Assembly (NCBI RefSeq): GCF_010993955.1
Contig: NZ_WIXL01000005.1
Span: 124,001 to 188,000 of the forward strand
Reading direction: 5' to 3'
DNA: 64,000 nt
Origin: Oceanobacillus halotolerans
GTDB lineage: Bacteria > Bacillota > Bacilli > Bacillales > Amphibacillaceae
Within the stretch, counting starts at the first letter, position 1. Each line of letters begins with the position of its first letter. The notes under the pieces are model-generated. The model was not told the DNA's origin, did no database searches, and worked only from the letters and a program-made list of their open reading frames with translations. This document shows positions 10,718 to 19,517 of this stretch, in pieces. Position numbers and translations under genes: made by a program.

Positions 10718-12559
10718 TTAAATAGAATCAAGCATTTGAAACTGAGATTTCACCAACTGGTAATATTCCCCTTTTTGTGCCATGAGTTCTTGATGATTCC
10801 CATATTCTAATATTTCCCCATTTTCCAACACAAAAATGTTATCTGATTCCCGTATGGTGGATAAACGATGGGCAATGATAATTGCGGTCCTTCTCTTTAA
10901 TAGTCTACGTAATGCCTGTTGGATTTTGACTTCCGTTTCAGTGTCAATACTTGCTGTTGCTTCATCCAAAATTAGAATTCGTGGATTAGCTAATAATGAA
11001 CGAGCAAATGACAGTAGTTGTCTTTCTCCTGCAGATAATATGTTTCCACGTTCTTCCACTTCTGTTTCATATCTATCAGCTAAACGCTGAATAAACTCAT
11101 CAGCTCCTACTACCTTTGCAGCCTCTATCACTTCCTCATCTGTCGCACTTGGACGTCCGAAACGAATATTTTCCATGATCGTTCCAGAAAAGATAAAGGT
11201 ATCCTGTAATACAACGCTGATATTTTGGCGTAAACTATCTAATGTAACATCTCGTAAATCATATCCATCGATAGAAACAGATCCCTTAGTTGGATCATAG
11301 AAACGACTAATTAAATTCGCTATCGTCGACTTTCCGCTACCAGTATGCCCTACTAACGCTACTGTTTGACCTTGTTTAATGTCGAGTGAAATGTCGTGTA
11401 ATGCAACTCGGTTTTCATCATACGAAAATTGAACGCGATCAAAGTTAATGGTACCTTTCATGTTTTCAAATACATAGGCATTCTTCTTTTCCTTCACGTT
11501 AGGCTGTTCATCTAAAAATTCAAAAATACGCTCAGAGGCTGACATCGCCATTAATAATTGGTTATACATTTGTCCGAGACGTGAAATTGGTTCCCAAAAC
11601 ATACCTAGAAAAAAAGCAAATGTGACAAATGTTCCAATGGCAATTCCACCGTTATTCTCCCCTATTAGAATTAAATGTGCACCATAAGAGATTAAAATAA
11701 TTGTCCCAATCGCATTACTCACCTCTACAAAAGGACGAAACATAGCACTTTTTTTCGTTGCAATTCGCCAACTTTCATAGTTATCCGTGTTGACACCATC
11801 AAAGTATTCCGCATTTTCTCTTTCCTGGGTGAAGGATTGGGTTATCCGTATTCCTTGAATACTCTCATTTAAGTGTGAATTAAGGCGTGACTGTTGAATA
11901 CGTACATTCTGCCAGGAACGTCTAATGTTCCTCCTTAATTTAGTGGAAATGTAAAACATAATTGGGATAATAATCATAACAGCTAAAGCTAATTTCGGGC
12001 TTAACGTTATTAAAATTACTATAATTCCAGTTAGTGTAACAATGTCCATTAATAAATTAATAATACCATTCGTAAAAAGCTCCTGTAAGGAATTAATATC
12101 GTTCATGATCCGTACTAATATAGATCCTGCTGAACGAGAATCAAAAAAACGATGTGACAAACGTTGTATATGACTAAAAAGGTGTTGTCGAATATCATAT
12201 ATTACATTTTGTCCTAAAATATTCACCCATTTAATTCGATACACATTTCCAACATAACTTAGTAGATACAATATCCCAATGCCAAGCACAAGATAGGTTA
12301 AAAGTGTAATATCTTCATTAGCAATCGCTACATCAATTGCTACTTTCCCTATTAAGATAGGCACTATTAATCGAACAGCTGTTGAAATAAGCATTGCGAT
12401 CACAGCACCAGGTAAATATGTCTTAGAATAGGGGCTCAAATAGATAAGTAATCGCCACATTTGTTGCCAATTGAATGGCTTTTCTACCGCATGATCAACC
12501 GTATAAGAAAACCGATTTAAATGTGGACTTTTTTCTTTTTTTGTAACTTGTCTAGCCAA
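10718..12559 (-). CDS. ABC exporter half-transporter (consensus ATP site), heterodimer partner 2
   Basis: A fused membrane and ATPase exporter subunit of 613 residues: six TM helices in residues about 30-330 and an ATPase domain at about 370-600. Walker A is GHTGSGKST, Walker B is ILILDEA with the catalytic Glu, the H-loop is IIAHRLS, but the signature is LSAGE instead of LSGGQ. It pairs with the gene immediately upstream (17 bp gap), whose defects are complementary, as in LmrCD/BmrCD-type exporters. TTG start with AGGAGG seven bases upstream. Substrate unknown: multidrug or lipid-like compounds are the usual guess. Similar to YknU/YknV and YfiB/YfiC of B. subtilis, but I cannot choose an orthologue. 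Confidence 0.9.
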   Translation of the reverse strand: MARQVTKKEKSPHLNRFSYTVDHAVEKPFNWQQMWRLLIYLSPYSKTYLPGAVIAMLISTAVRLIVPILIGKVAIDVAIANEDITLLTYLVLGIGILYLLSYVGNVYRIKWVNILGQNVIYDIRQHLFSHIQRLSHRFFDSRSAGSILVRIMNDINSLQELFTNGIINLLMDIVTLTGIIVILITLSPKLALAVMIIIPIMFYISTKLRRNIRRSWQNVRIQQSRLNSHLNESIQGIRITQSFTQERENAEYFDGVNTDNYESWRIATKKSAMFRPFVEVSNAIGTIILISYGAHLILIGENNGGIAIGTFVTFAFFLGMFWEPISRLGQMYNQLLMAMSASERIFEFLDEQPNVKEKKNAYVFENMKGTINFDRVQFSYDENRVALHDISLDIKQGQTVALVGHTGSGKSTIANLISRFYDPTKGSVSIDGYDLRDVTLDSLRQNISVVLQDTFIFSGTIMENIRFGRPSATDEEVIEAAKVVGADEFIQRLADRYETEVEERGNILSAGERQLLSFARSLLANPRILILDEATASIDTETEVKIQQALRRLLKRRTAIIIAHRLSTIRESDNIFVLENGEILEYGNHQELMAQKGEYYQLVKSQFQMLDSI

Positions 12560-12575
12560 TGAAAAGCCTCCTTTC

Positions 12576-14327
12576 TTACATTGTAGCTGTACTCATCACT
12601 GCATCACGATCTTGATATTGTATATCATATATCCGTTTGTAAATACCACCTTTTTGTAGTAAGGTGTCATGGTTACCGCGTTCAGCAATTTTCCCATCTT
12701 CTAATACAAGAATTTCATCAGCATGCTTTAAAGATGAGATCCGATGAGCAATAATAAATGTTGTACGATTTTTCATGACTTCTTTCAATGCCTTTTGTAT
12801 GTTAAACTCGGTTTCCATATCAACAGCAGAGGTAGCATCATCTAAAACTAATATACTTGGATCAATACAAATTGCTCTCGCTATCGCTATTCGCTGTTTC
12901 TGACCACCAGATAATCCCATTCCACGTTCACCTAACATAGTATCGTATCCATCTGGCATCTCCGTGATAAAGTCATGGGCTTGTGCACGTTTCGCAGCAT
13001 CTCTAATTCTTTCTTCTGATACTTCAGGATTTCCATATGAAATATTCTGCCGGATCGTCGTGGAAAATAAAAATGGTTCTTGTAGTACGAATCCGATATT
13101 TTTCCGTAGTGACGTTAATGTATAATCCTGAATAGGACGCCCGTCAACAAGTACATCTCCATCTTCTGGTTCATAAAACCGTGTAATTAACTGTGTTATA
13201 CTTGTCTTTCCAGATCCAGTTGCACCAATTAAGCCAATCACCTTACCAGGTGGAGCATCAAAATTAATTTGCTTTAATGCAGCATCATCATTTTCTACAT
13301 ATGTTAAGGTAACATTACGAAATGTAACATGCCCCTTAATAGCCACATCAATGGCTTGGTCACTTTCTACAATATCCTCTTTCACTTCTAAAATTTCTAA
13401 TAATCGCTCACCAGATGCTTTTGCTTGAGAAAACTGATTAATAATAAACCCTAAATTCATTAAGGGTCCTAAAATATACCAAACCAAGCTAAAAAAGGCT
13501 ACTAATTCTCCTAGACCAAGATTATTGTTAATTACTAAATACCCACCAAATGCAAGTAGAGCAACGGCACAAACATTTCCAATAAACTCCATTAACGGAA
13601 AATATCTGGACCAAATTTTTGCTGTATTTAAATAATACTGTCGATAGCGTCTGTTACGGTCAGAGAAACGACCAATCTCAAAATCTTCTCTAGACAGTGA
13701 CTTCACCGTATTCATACCACTAATATTTTCTTGAACTCGTGTATTTAAATGCCCAAACGATTTCCGTATTTTTCGAAAAGCAGGGTGGACGCGCTTATCA
13801 AATTGAAAAACAACAACAGCTAAAAAAGGCATTGCAGCCATCGTTACCAATGCAAGTGGGATAGAATAATAGAACATGACAGCTAAACTAAACAAAATTA
13901 ATAAGGTAATTCGGAGTAATTCCGCAAAACCGAATGAAAGAAAAAAACGAAATCCCTCAACATCGGCAGTTAACCGAGACATAAGGTCACCAGTCTTGGC
14001 ATTATCATAATAACGAAAAGACAATACTTGAAGCTTATCGTACAGTGCTTCTCGTAAAGTATACACCGATGTAACCCCAAATAAATCACCTAGATATTGA
14101 TGAAAATAGGTTGCCACACCTTTTACAAGCATCATGATAAAAAACAGAATAGCTATATAGGGTATTAACGGATACCGTTCTTTTAAAACCACTTCGTCAA
14201 TCGTTAGCTGTAATACAATCGGATACACAACGGTTATCGCCGTTACAAATAGCAAGAAAATTAGCGAGAATATAAAATACTTTCGGTATGGCCAATAAAA
14301 CTCTTTTAACTTTTGAAATGTATCCAA
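12576..14327 (-). CDS. ABC exporter half-transporter (degenerate ATP site), heterodimer partner 1
   Basis: Six TM helices in the first about 310 residues, then an ATPase domain. Walker A is GATGSGKTS, the signature LSGGQKQR is canonical, but Walker B reads ILVLDDA, so the catalytic Glu is Asp. This makes the ATP site formed by its own Walker motifs the inactive one, with the active site built from the partner's Walker motifs and this LSGGQ. The start chosen is TTG at 14327 (583 residues), preceded by AAAGGAGGGGATCGA; an ATG 27 bp further upstream would put the ribosome site inside the gene. First gene of the two-gene operon. Confidence 0.9.
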   Translation of the reverse strand: MDTFQKLKEFYWPYRKYFIFSLIFLLFVTAITVVYPIVLQLTIDEVVLKERYPLIPYIAILFFIMMLVKGVATYFHQYLGDLFGVTSVYTLREALYDKLQVLSFRYYDNAKTGDLMSRLTADVEGFRFFLSFGFAELLRITLLILFSLAVMFYYSIPLALVTMAAMPFLAVVVFQFDKRVHPAFRKIRKSFGHLNTRVQENISGMNTVKSLSREDFEIGRFSDRNRRYRQYYLNTAKIWSRYFPLMEFIGNVCAVALLAFGGYLVINNNLGLGELVAFFSLVWYILGPLMNLGFIINQFSQAKASGERLLEILEVKEDIVESDQAIDVAIKGHVTFRNVTLTYVENDDAALKQINFDAPPGKVIGLIGATGSGKTSITQLITRFYEPEDGDVLVDGRPIQDYTLTSLRKNIGFVLQEPFLFSTTIRQNISYGNPEVSEERIRDAAKRAQAHDFITEMPDGYDTMLGERGMGLSGGQKQRIAIARAICIDPSILVLDDATSAVDMETEFNIQKALKEVMKNRTTFIIAHRISSLKHADEILVLEDGKIAERGNHDTLLQKGGIYKRIYDIQYQDRDAVMSTATM

Positions 14328-14532
14328 TCGATCCCCTCCTTTTTGTGATTTCATAATTACTAATATAACCGTTTCCGTAAAAAATTGCCATATATATTAC
14401 AAAATTTTCTTAAAAAATAAAAATTATTGTACCTCCATTTCCTTAATGAACAAATGCTCTTTTCCTAAAAGATACTTTCTAATGGCGTAGTGAAAATACC
14501 TTTATCCTTGAATTTCATTACACTTAAAAAGG

Positions 14533-14650
14533 AAGGATCTTTTCGCATACTTTGTTGTTTTTTTATCACCCCCGATTAGAAAACTTGGCTTGTCGCCAAG
14601 TGGCGAAAGCCTTAGTTGCACTTATGCAGGAGGGAAGTTTTCCTATCTAC
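14533..14650. repeat. Family A end plus D repeat (copy D3)
   Basis: 14533-14562 matches a family A terminus (AGGATCTTTTCGCATACTTTG, then a T-rich run). It is joined directly to a D repeat (14567-14650: GATTAGAAAACTTGGC, then CTTGTCGCCAAGTGGCG and the AGGGAAGTTTTCCTATCTAC tail). The same CACCCCCGATTAGAAAACTT junction occurs in copy A1 at 10287, so the two families have been combined more than once. Confidence 0.75.
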
Positions 14651-14681
14651 AAAAAAATCCCCCTTCTACTAGAAGGAGGAA
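14651..14681 (-). terminator. Intrinsic terminator after ykuV
   Basis: On the minus strand CCTCCTTCT, a 3-base loop, AGAAGGGGG, then ATTTTTTT, 14 bp past the ykuV stop. Confidence 0.8.
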
Positions 14682-14694
14682 CACAATTTGATTA

Positions 14695-15147
14695 TTATTT
14701 TGTTGGTTTTCCTAATACACGATTTACACGTTTGCGCAGCATTTTCATACCGCCGCCACCAGCTTGGAAGTGTCTTAATTTCCCTTCTTCATCAAACACA
14801 TAATAGGCTGGGACATATTTATTATCAAAAGCATCTGTTAACTTATGTTCATTATCTACAAATATAGGTTGTGTAATGTCGTGTTCATTCGCTACTTCTT
14901 GCACTTGATCAAGATCTAAGTCTTTCTCAGAACGAGGCATATGAACAGCAATAACATTTAATTCATCCTGGTACTCATCACGAAACTCATTTACTTTTGG
15001 CATTGCTTCCTTACACAACCCACAGCTAACAGACCAAAAATGAATTAAGGTTGGCTTATTACCTAATAGGTCCTCCTTTTCAATTGGACTACTATTGTAC
15101 CATTCGGTGGCACCTTCTAATTCAGGCATTTGATCTCTTAATTTCAA
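14695..15147 (-). CDS. ykuV: Thiol-disulfide oxidoreductase YkuV
   Basis: A cytoplasmic thioredoxin-fold protein of 150 residues without a signal peptide. The active site is SCGLCKEAMP near residue 42 (CxxC reads CGLC; I recall CHLC in B. subtilis YkuV), and the cis-proline is in YVPAYYVFD near 115. The opening MKLRDQMPELEG and ending MLRKRVNRVLG are typical of YkuV. It is downstream of the peroxiredoxin gene ykuU, which it may help reduce; that partnership is inferred from neighbourhood. A hairpin with a T-run separates the two genes, so expression may be uneven. Confidence 0.93.
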   Translation of the reverse strand: MKLRDQMPELEGATEWYNSSPIEKEDLLGNKPTLIHFWSVSCGLCKEAMPKVNEFRDEYQDELNVIAVHMPRSEKDLDLDQVQEVANEHDITQPIFVDNEHKLTDAFDNKYVPAYYVFDEEGKLRHFQAGGGGMKMLRKRVNRVLGKPTK

Positions 15148-15167
15148 TTTCTAACCTCCTCTATCAC

Positions 15168-15239
15168 AAAAAAGAGCTGACTTAACAACAATTATTGCAT
15201 AATAAACAGGAAATGCTATTTTCCATTAGTCAGCTCTTA
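15168..15239 (-). terminator. Long-loop terminator or attenuator between ykuU and ykuV
   Basis: On the minus strand AAGAGCTGACTAA pairs with TTAAGTCAGCTCTT and runs into TTTTTTG. The loop is about 46 bases, unusually long for a plain terminator. It would stop or reduce read-through from ykuU into ykuV. Confidence 0.65.
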
Positions 15240-15258
15240 TATCTTATACGAAATTGTT

Positions 15259-15801
15259 TTAAAGTGTTTCTTGTCCTGGCTTCCAGTTTGCTGGACACAA
15301 TCCACCAGTTTGTAATGCTTGAAGTACACGCAATGTTTCATCTACATCACGGCCAATATTGTTGTGGAAAACAGTTTGATACTGTAATTCACCTTCTGGA
15401 TTAATAATAAATAATCCACGCAATGCAACACCCTCATCTTCAATTAGTACGCCATACTCTTTTGAAACTGCATGATTAGTATCAGCAGCTAATGGATATT
15501 CTAAATCTCCAAGACCATTGTCGTCACGAGAAGTATTAATCCATGCCTTATGCGTGTGAATAGTATCAGTGGAGACACCAATCACTTCTGCATCGAGATC
15601 TTCAAACTCATCATAACGGTCGCTCATTGCAGTAATCTCTGTAGGACATACAAATGTAAAGTCCATTGGATAAAAGAAAAGTACTGTCCATTTATCTTCT
15701 TTCATTATTTCTTCTAAACTAACTTTCCCAAATTCTTTATTTGGCATAACGGCATCCATCTCAAAACGAGGAGCTTGTTTTCCCACCATTCTTTCTACCA
15801 T
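15259..15801 (-). CDS. ykuU: 2-Cys peroxiredoxin YkuU
   Basis: An AhpC/Prx1-type peroxidase that reduces peroxides. In 180 residues the peroxidatic Cys is in DFTFVCPTEI near 52, the resolving Cys is in GGLCPANW near 169, and the active-site Arg in GVALRGLFIINPEG near 127. Length equals that of B. subtilis YkuU. ATG with AGGAGG upstream. It probably works with YkuV, encoded next. Could be called AhpC-like, but the YkuV neighbour favours YkuU. Confidence 0.94.
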   Translation of the reverse strand: MVERMVGKQAPRFEMDAVMPNKEFGKVSLEEIMKEDKWTVLFFYPMDFTFVCPTEITAMSDRYDEFEDLDAEVIGVSTDTIHTHKAWINTSRDDNGLGDLEYPLAADTNHAVSKEYGVLIEDEGVALRGLFIINPEGELQYQTVFHNNIGRDVDETLRVLQALQTGGLCPANWKPGQETL

Positions 15802-15958
15802 ATGTAATTCCTCCTATTTTTTGTTCAATGTAAGTATAGGTGGCCATCTTAATAATAGTCAATATCAAATAATAATAAATATAAAGAGTTAAAGAAACTG
15901 TCACAAAACTAGTATTACCATGGATTGAGTAGTTTAAACATTATCTGAAATTAATTTA

Positions 15959-16192
15959 GAAGACTGTTTTCTGAAAGATTGTTGCCTATTTAAGTATAAA
16001 TCTTAATGCACAGTTGATAAATGATGCGTTGTAAATTGTGCCATTGATTTCCGCTCCGAACCGAACCTCGCTTTCACCAGGGGCACTTATGCCCCTGGTG
16101 AAAGCGAAGTATATTTCCGAAGTGGGAAAAAGCGCTATTTTCAAGTTACGACACATTATATAGGATGCAATGTTAATAGAAAATGCTCATTT
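15959..16192. repeat. Interspersed repeat family A, short copy A2, with 17-bp palindrome
   Basis: The left end GACTGTTTTCTGAAAGATTG matches the family A terminus. The core is a perfect palindrome (16069-16106, CGCTTTCACCAGGGGCA, 4-base loop, exact complement), and the right end (ACGACACATTATATAGGATG) is a degenerate form of the other terminus. At about 235 bp it looks like a deletion derivative of the 450-600 bp copies. Together with flanking A+T-rich DNA it fills the space between ykuU and ykuS, where B. subtilis has ykuT. Confidence 0.75.
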
Positions 16193-16321
16193 TAGTTCCG
16201 ATTTCGGTTTATTTTGTACAAGGTACAATAATATTTTCGTATTATTATTTTTGCTATAAATAAATCCCGTCCACTATCAAGTAAGAAACTTATCACTAAT
16301 ATATTTGTACGATAATCAAGG

Positions 16322-16356
16322 CAAAAAAAAGAGCACCTCGTCTAACCGAGGCACTC
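16322..16356 (-). terminator. Intrinsic terminator after ykuS
   Basis: On the minus strand GAGTGCCTCG, loop GTTAGA, CGAGGTGCTC, then eight T. It starts a few bases past the ykuS stop. Confidence 0.85.
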
Positions 16357-16362
16357 CACACC

Positions 16363-16605
16363 TTAACTTAATTTATTGTCTACCATTTGGCACACTTCTT
16401 CTGCATTATGGCCATGTGCATTAATCACAGGTCCAGCCATGCTAGTAGTAGACATACCCATTACATCCTTGTCTTGTCCAGTGATAACACAACAATCACA
16501 ATATGCTGTATCCTCTTCTGAACGTAAATCCACCACTTCATGTCCCATTTCCATTAGTGCATTCTTAACATCTGCTAAAGATTCTTCAACACCAATACGT
16601 GCCAT
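16363..16605 (-). CDS. ykuS: UPF0180 family protein YkuS
   Basis: A protein of 80 residues with the UPF0180 pattern: MARIGVEESLADVKNALMEM start, a CDCCVITGQD segment with three closely spaced Cys near 38, and a PVINAHGHNAEE motif. Cytoplasmic; function unknown. It is downstream of dapL with a 74 bp gap and has its own ribosome site (TAGGAGG). The dapH-dapL-ykuS order is as in B. subtilis ykuQ-ykuR-ykuS. The Cys cluster could bind a metal, but that is a guess. Confidence 0.9.
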   Translation of the reverse strand: MARIGVEESLADVKNALMEMGHEVVDLRSEEDTAYCDCCVITGQDKDVMGMSTTSMAGPVINAHGHNAEEVCQMVDNKLS

Positions 16606-16679
16606 CTGTTTAACCTCCTAGTTCATGAAAAAGTCTCGTATGTATCTTTTCCAAAAATGGAGATCATATTCAATTTAGC

Positions 16680-17804
16680 TTAAACAGAAAGCATTTGTAT
16701 CGTTTCCAATACAGAGTCTACCCCAACAAGGAGGGCCTTCTCTTTTGGTTGTAGTTTTGTATGGTGCAAGCCATATGGAGAATCTACGCCAAGCCAATAC
16801 ATAAAACCTGGGATTTCCTTCAGCATATATCCAAAATCTTCACCAGTCATGGCTGTAGATGCTTCTTTATATGTGATCGAAGTATTTTCATGGATCACTT
16901 TAGCAAATTGATCAACATAGGTTCTATCGTTATACACTTGATAATATTGTGCACCATAATTAATATGAACAGAACAATCATTACTTATTTCAAAACCATT
17001 TGCCATCTTTTCTAGTTTCGTTTTTATTAAGTTCATTGCATCTGCATTTAATGTACGGATTGTTCCTTCAAGACGAGCTGTTTCCGCAATCACATTTTGA
17101 ACAAAGCCACTTTCCATTTTCCCTATGGTTATAACTGCACTGTCTAACGGATCGATATTTCGTGAAATAATTTGCTGCATTTGTACGATGAAATTACTTG
17201 CAGCTACTGTCATATCCTTCGTTAGGTGAGGATATGCGGCATGTCCACCTTTCCCATTAAAATCAATGAAAAGCTCATTTGTATTAGCAAATAACAATCC
17301 AGGCTTACTAGAAACAGTACCAACTGGCATTTCAGGTGCAATGTGGAGTGCAAATATACAATCAGGTTTCCACTTTTGAAATATATCTGCCTTTAACATT
17401 GGCAATGCTCCACCAGGTCCTTCCTCTGCTGGTTGGAAGATAAATAACACATGATCATTTGGCCGCTCATCGATTGTCTTCTGGAGTGCTCCTAGAGCAA
17501 TTGTCATATGGAAATCATGTCCACAAGCGTGCATATTTCCTTCATGTACCGATTGGAAGTCATAATCCGTTTCTTCTTTCATTGGTAATCCATCAATATC
17601 GCAACGAAATCCAATTGTCTTCGTTGGTTTTTTACCTTGTACATGAACAAGAATCCCTGTTTTCCATGTTTCAATTGAAACATTATCTGTTTGCATCTCT
17701 TTTATTTTTTCCAATAAATAGAATTGGGTTTTCACCTCTTGAAAACCCAATTCCGGAATTTGATGCAATTCTCTTCTTATTGTTTGTAATGTTGAAAATT
17801 CCAT
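16680..17804 (-). CDS. dapL: N-acetyldiaminopimelate deacetylase
   Basis: An M20-family hydrolase that removes acetyl from N-acetyl-LL-diaminopimelate in the acetylase branch of lysine/DAP synthesis; its product feeds peptidoglycan and spore cortex. In 374 residues the metal-binding motifs are [10 protein letters not shown] near 92, the catalytic PAEEGPGGA near 125, and the dimerisation region with [11 protein letters not shown] near 184. It follows dapH by 12 bp. Usual symbol dapL or ykuR. M20 members are hard to tell apart by sequence, but the dapH neighbour settles this one. Confidence 0.94.
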   Translation of the reverse strand: MEFSTLQTIRRELHQIPELGFQEVKTQFYLLEKIKEMQTDNVSIETWKTGILVHVQGKKPTKTIGFRCDIDGLPMKEETDYDFQSVHEGNMHACGHDFHMTIALGALQKTIDERPNDHVLFIFQPAEEGPGGALPMLKADIFQKWKPDCIFALHIAPEMPVGTVSSKPGLLFANTNELFIDFNGKGGHAAYPHLTKDMTVAASNFIVQMQQIISRNIDPLDSAVITIGKMESGFVQNVIAETARLEGTIRTLNADAMNLIKTKLEKMANGFEISNDCSVHINYGAQYYQVYNDRTYVDQFAKVIHENTSITYKEASTAMTGEDFGYMLKEIPGFMYWLGVDSPYGLHHTKLQPKEKALLVGVDSVLETIQMLSV

Positions 17805-17816
17805 CTATACCCCTAC

Positions 17817-18536
17817 TTAGTCATTTAATTTACGTAATTCCTGTTTAATCTCTGTTTTAGATTTGGTTGATTCGTCAATTTCCTTAAGTACTTTTGCTGG
17901 TGTACCAGCTACTAATGTGTTTGGTGCAACATCTTTTGTGACGATTGCACCCGCAGCGACAATGGCGCCTTTTCCAATTGTTACACCTTCTAAGACAACT
18001 ACATTAGCACCAATAACGACATCATCTTCAATCACAACTGGTTTTGCAGATGGTGGTTCAACTACACCTGCAAGCACTGTCCCTGCACCGATATGACAGT
18101 TTTTCCCTACTGTCGCACGACCACCAAGAACTGCATTCATATCAATCATCGTGCCCTCTCCAACAACGGAACCAATGTTGATCATAGCACCCATCATAAT
18201 AACACAACCATCTCCAATTTGAACTTGATCGCGGATTACTGCACCTGGCTCAATACGTGCATTGATGCCTTTTAAATCAAGTAATGGAATCGCTGAATTA
18301 CGACGGTCATTTTCAACCACATAATCTGAAATAATTTCTTTGTGACGTTCTAATAATGACTGAATAGTATCCCATTCGCCAAATAATACACCACTATTGT
18401 CTTCTACAAATGCTTGAATTTCTTTTTCTTCATTTAATTTTTGAAGTCCTTCCCCTTTTATGTACACTTTTACTGGGGTTGACTTTTTACTGTTCGAAAT
18501 AAAACTTATAATTTCATTTGCATCCATCATTTTCAA
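17817..18536 (-). CDS. dapH: Tetrahydrodipicolinate N-acetyltransferase
   Basis: It acetylates tetrahydrodipicolinate with acetyl-CoA, the first step of the acetylase DAP branch. The 239 residues have a short alpha/beta N-domain ([11 protein letters not shown]) and a left-handed beta-helix made of hexapeptide repeats (about residues 90-200, for example [15 protein letters not shown] and [20 protein letters not shown]), as in B. subtilis DapH. ATG with AGGAGG upstream. First gene of the dapH-dapL(-ykuS) operon. In B. subtilis the genes ccpC-ykuN-ykuO-ykuP lie between darB and dapH; here only a 120 bp repeat does. Confidence 0.95.
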   Translation of the reverse strand: MKMMDANEIISFISNSKKSTPVKVYIKGEGLQKLNEEKEIQAFVEDNSGVLFGEWDTIQSLLERHKEIISDYVVENDRRNSAIPLLDLKGINARIEPGAVIRDQVQIGDGCVIMMGAMINIGSVVGEGTMIDMNAVLGGRATVGKNCHIGAGTVLAGVVEPPSAKPVVIEDDVVIGANVVVLEGVTIGKGAIVAAGAIVTKDVAPNTLVAGTPAKVLKEIDESTKSKTEIKQELRKLND

Positions 18537-18668
18537 AACAATTTCCTCCTAATATGTAATTAATTTTTACTTTAGCAGATTGAATTTTCATGCGCAACAA
18601 TCAGGTTATCAAAAATATAAGACATTTTAAATCTCATCAAAAACACCTATGTCATAGACAAAGGTGTT

Positions 18669-18790
18669 TAGAAAAACTCGCATTCGCTCGTCTTTTAGCG
18701 AAGGTGTTAGTTTTTCTTATACTTGGGACGTAAAAATTTTAGCTACGTCGAGTCCACTTCTTCGCTAAAATTTTATGCTTTCCTAACGTG
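18669..18790. repeat. Interspersed repeat family C, copy C1
   Basis: A ~120 bp unit beginning GTTAGAAAAACTCGC and ending CTTTCCTAACGTG, so its ends form an imperfect inverted repeat. Inside are the hairpin CATTCGCTCG-TTTAGCGAAGG and the TAAAATTTTAGC/GCTAAAATTTTA inverted repeat. Near-identical copies are at 28568-28693 (inverted) and 39979-40102. It lies just past the darB stop and may act as its terminator. Confidence 0.8.
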
Positions 18791-18814
18791 AAACGAAAAA
18801 GTCTCTATTCGATT

Positions 18815-19261
18815 CTATTTTGCCTTGTTTTGATAATAATCCCTGTTAATTTGTTTAAGGATTGCGCGTCTTGTCAAAATTCCATCAAAATAACCTTTCT
18901 CATCTGCGACACAAACAAAAGGATAATTAATTGTCATTTTTAATCCATCCATAAATTGATCTTCTTTAGAAAGCCTTGGTACTTCCTTATCCATAATTTC
19001 ATATACGCGCTTCTCTGAAAGTTTTTCAATCTCAAACCGTTCTATTCCAAGAATCTCATTTAGAATCATCGTCTTTCCGATTGTTCCAACTAATTTATAA
19101 GACGTATCTAATACAGGGACAGCTGAATAACCAGATTTCACTAAAACTAATAGCGCATGTTCTAAAGGATTATTCAACTGGACATGCGCAACTTTCTCAG
19201 AGCTAATCATAATATCTTCCACAGTAATGTCTGTTAATTGTTTATCTTGAATTGTACTCAT
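18815..19261 (-). CDS. darB: CBS-domain protein DarB (YkuL), c-di-AMP-binding family
   Basis: Two CBS domains in 148 residues (about 12-70 and 75-140). The B. subtilis homologue binds c-di-AMP and in its free form acts on the (p)ppGpp synthetase Rel and on pyruvate carboxylase. Conserved stretches: DIMISSEKVAHVQ, NPLEHALLVLVKSGYSAVPVLD and TINYPFVCVADEKGYFDGILTR (in parts). The start chosen is the ATG at 19261, ten bases past GGAG, because it puts the first CBS motif 12 residues in, as in B. subtilis; ATG 19267 is the alternative. Confidence 0.88.
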   Translation of the reverse strand: MSTIQDKQLTDITVEDIMISSEKVAHVQLNNPLEHALLVLVKSGYSAVPVLDTSYKLVGTIGKTMILNEILGIERFEIEKLSEKRVYEIMDKEVPRLSKEDQFMDGLKMTINYPFVCVADEKGYFDGILTRRAILKQINRDYYQNKAK

Positions 19262-19450
19262 AGACATTTCTCTCCTTTTATAAACTGACATCTATTTATG
19301 GTAAAACGTTAAAAGGAGTTGCCAGGTTTTCCCTTACATTTTTCATATTTATTCTATCCCAACGAGTATCGACCCTTCATTATCCAATTACCCCGCTTAT
19401 TAGTTTACCATAGTCATGAAAAAGAAACATCCTTCGAAAGACCACCTTTT

Positions 19451-19497
19451 TTGTCAAATCGAATCACTTGTTTTATAATATGAGCATATGATCATAT
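19451..19497 (+). promoter_or_regulatory. Promoter and zinc-repressor operator of czrA-czcD
   Basis: TTGTCA (19451-19456), a 17-base spacer and TATAAT (19474-19479) make a near-consensus sigma-A promoter. A 20-bp dyad, ATATGAGCATATGATCATAT (19478-19497, 9 of 10 base pairs symmetric), overlaps the end of the -10 and the start point, where an ArsR/SmtB repressor would block transcription. The inner 12 bp are a perfect palindrome. Confidence 0.8.
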
Positions 19498-19517
19498 AGT
19501 AAGAGGAGTGATGATTA

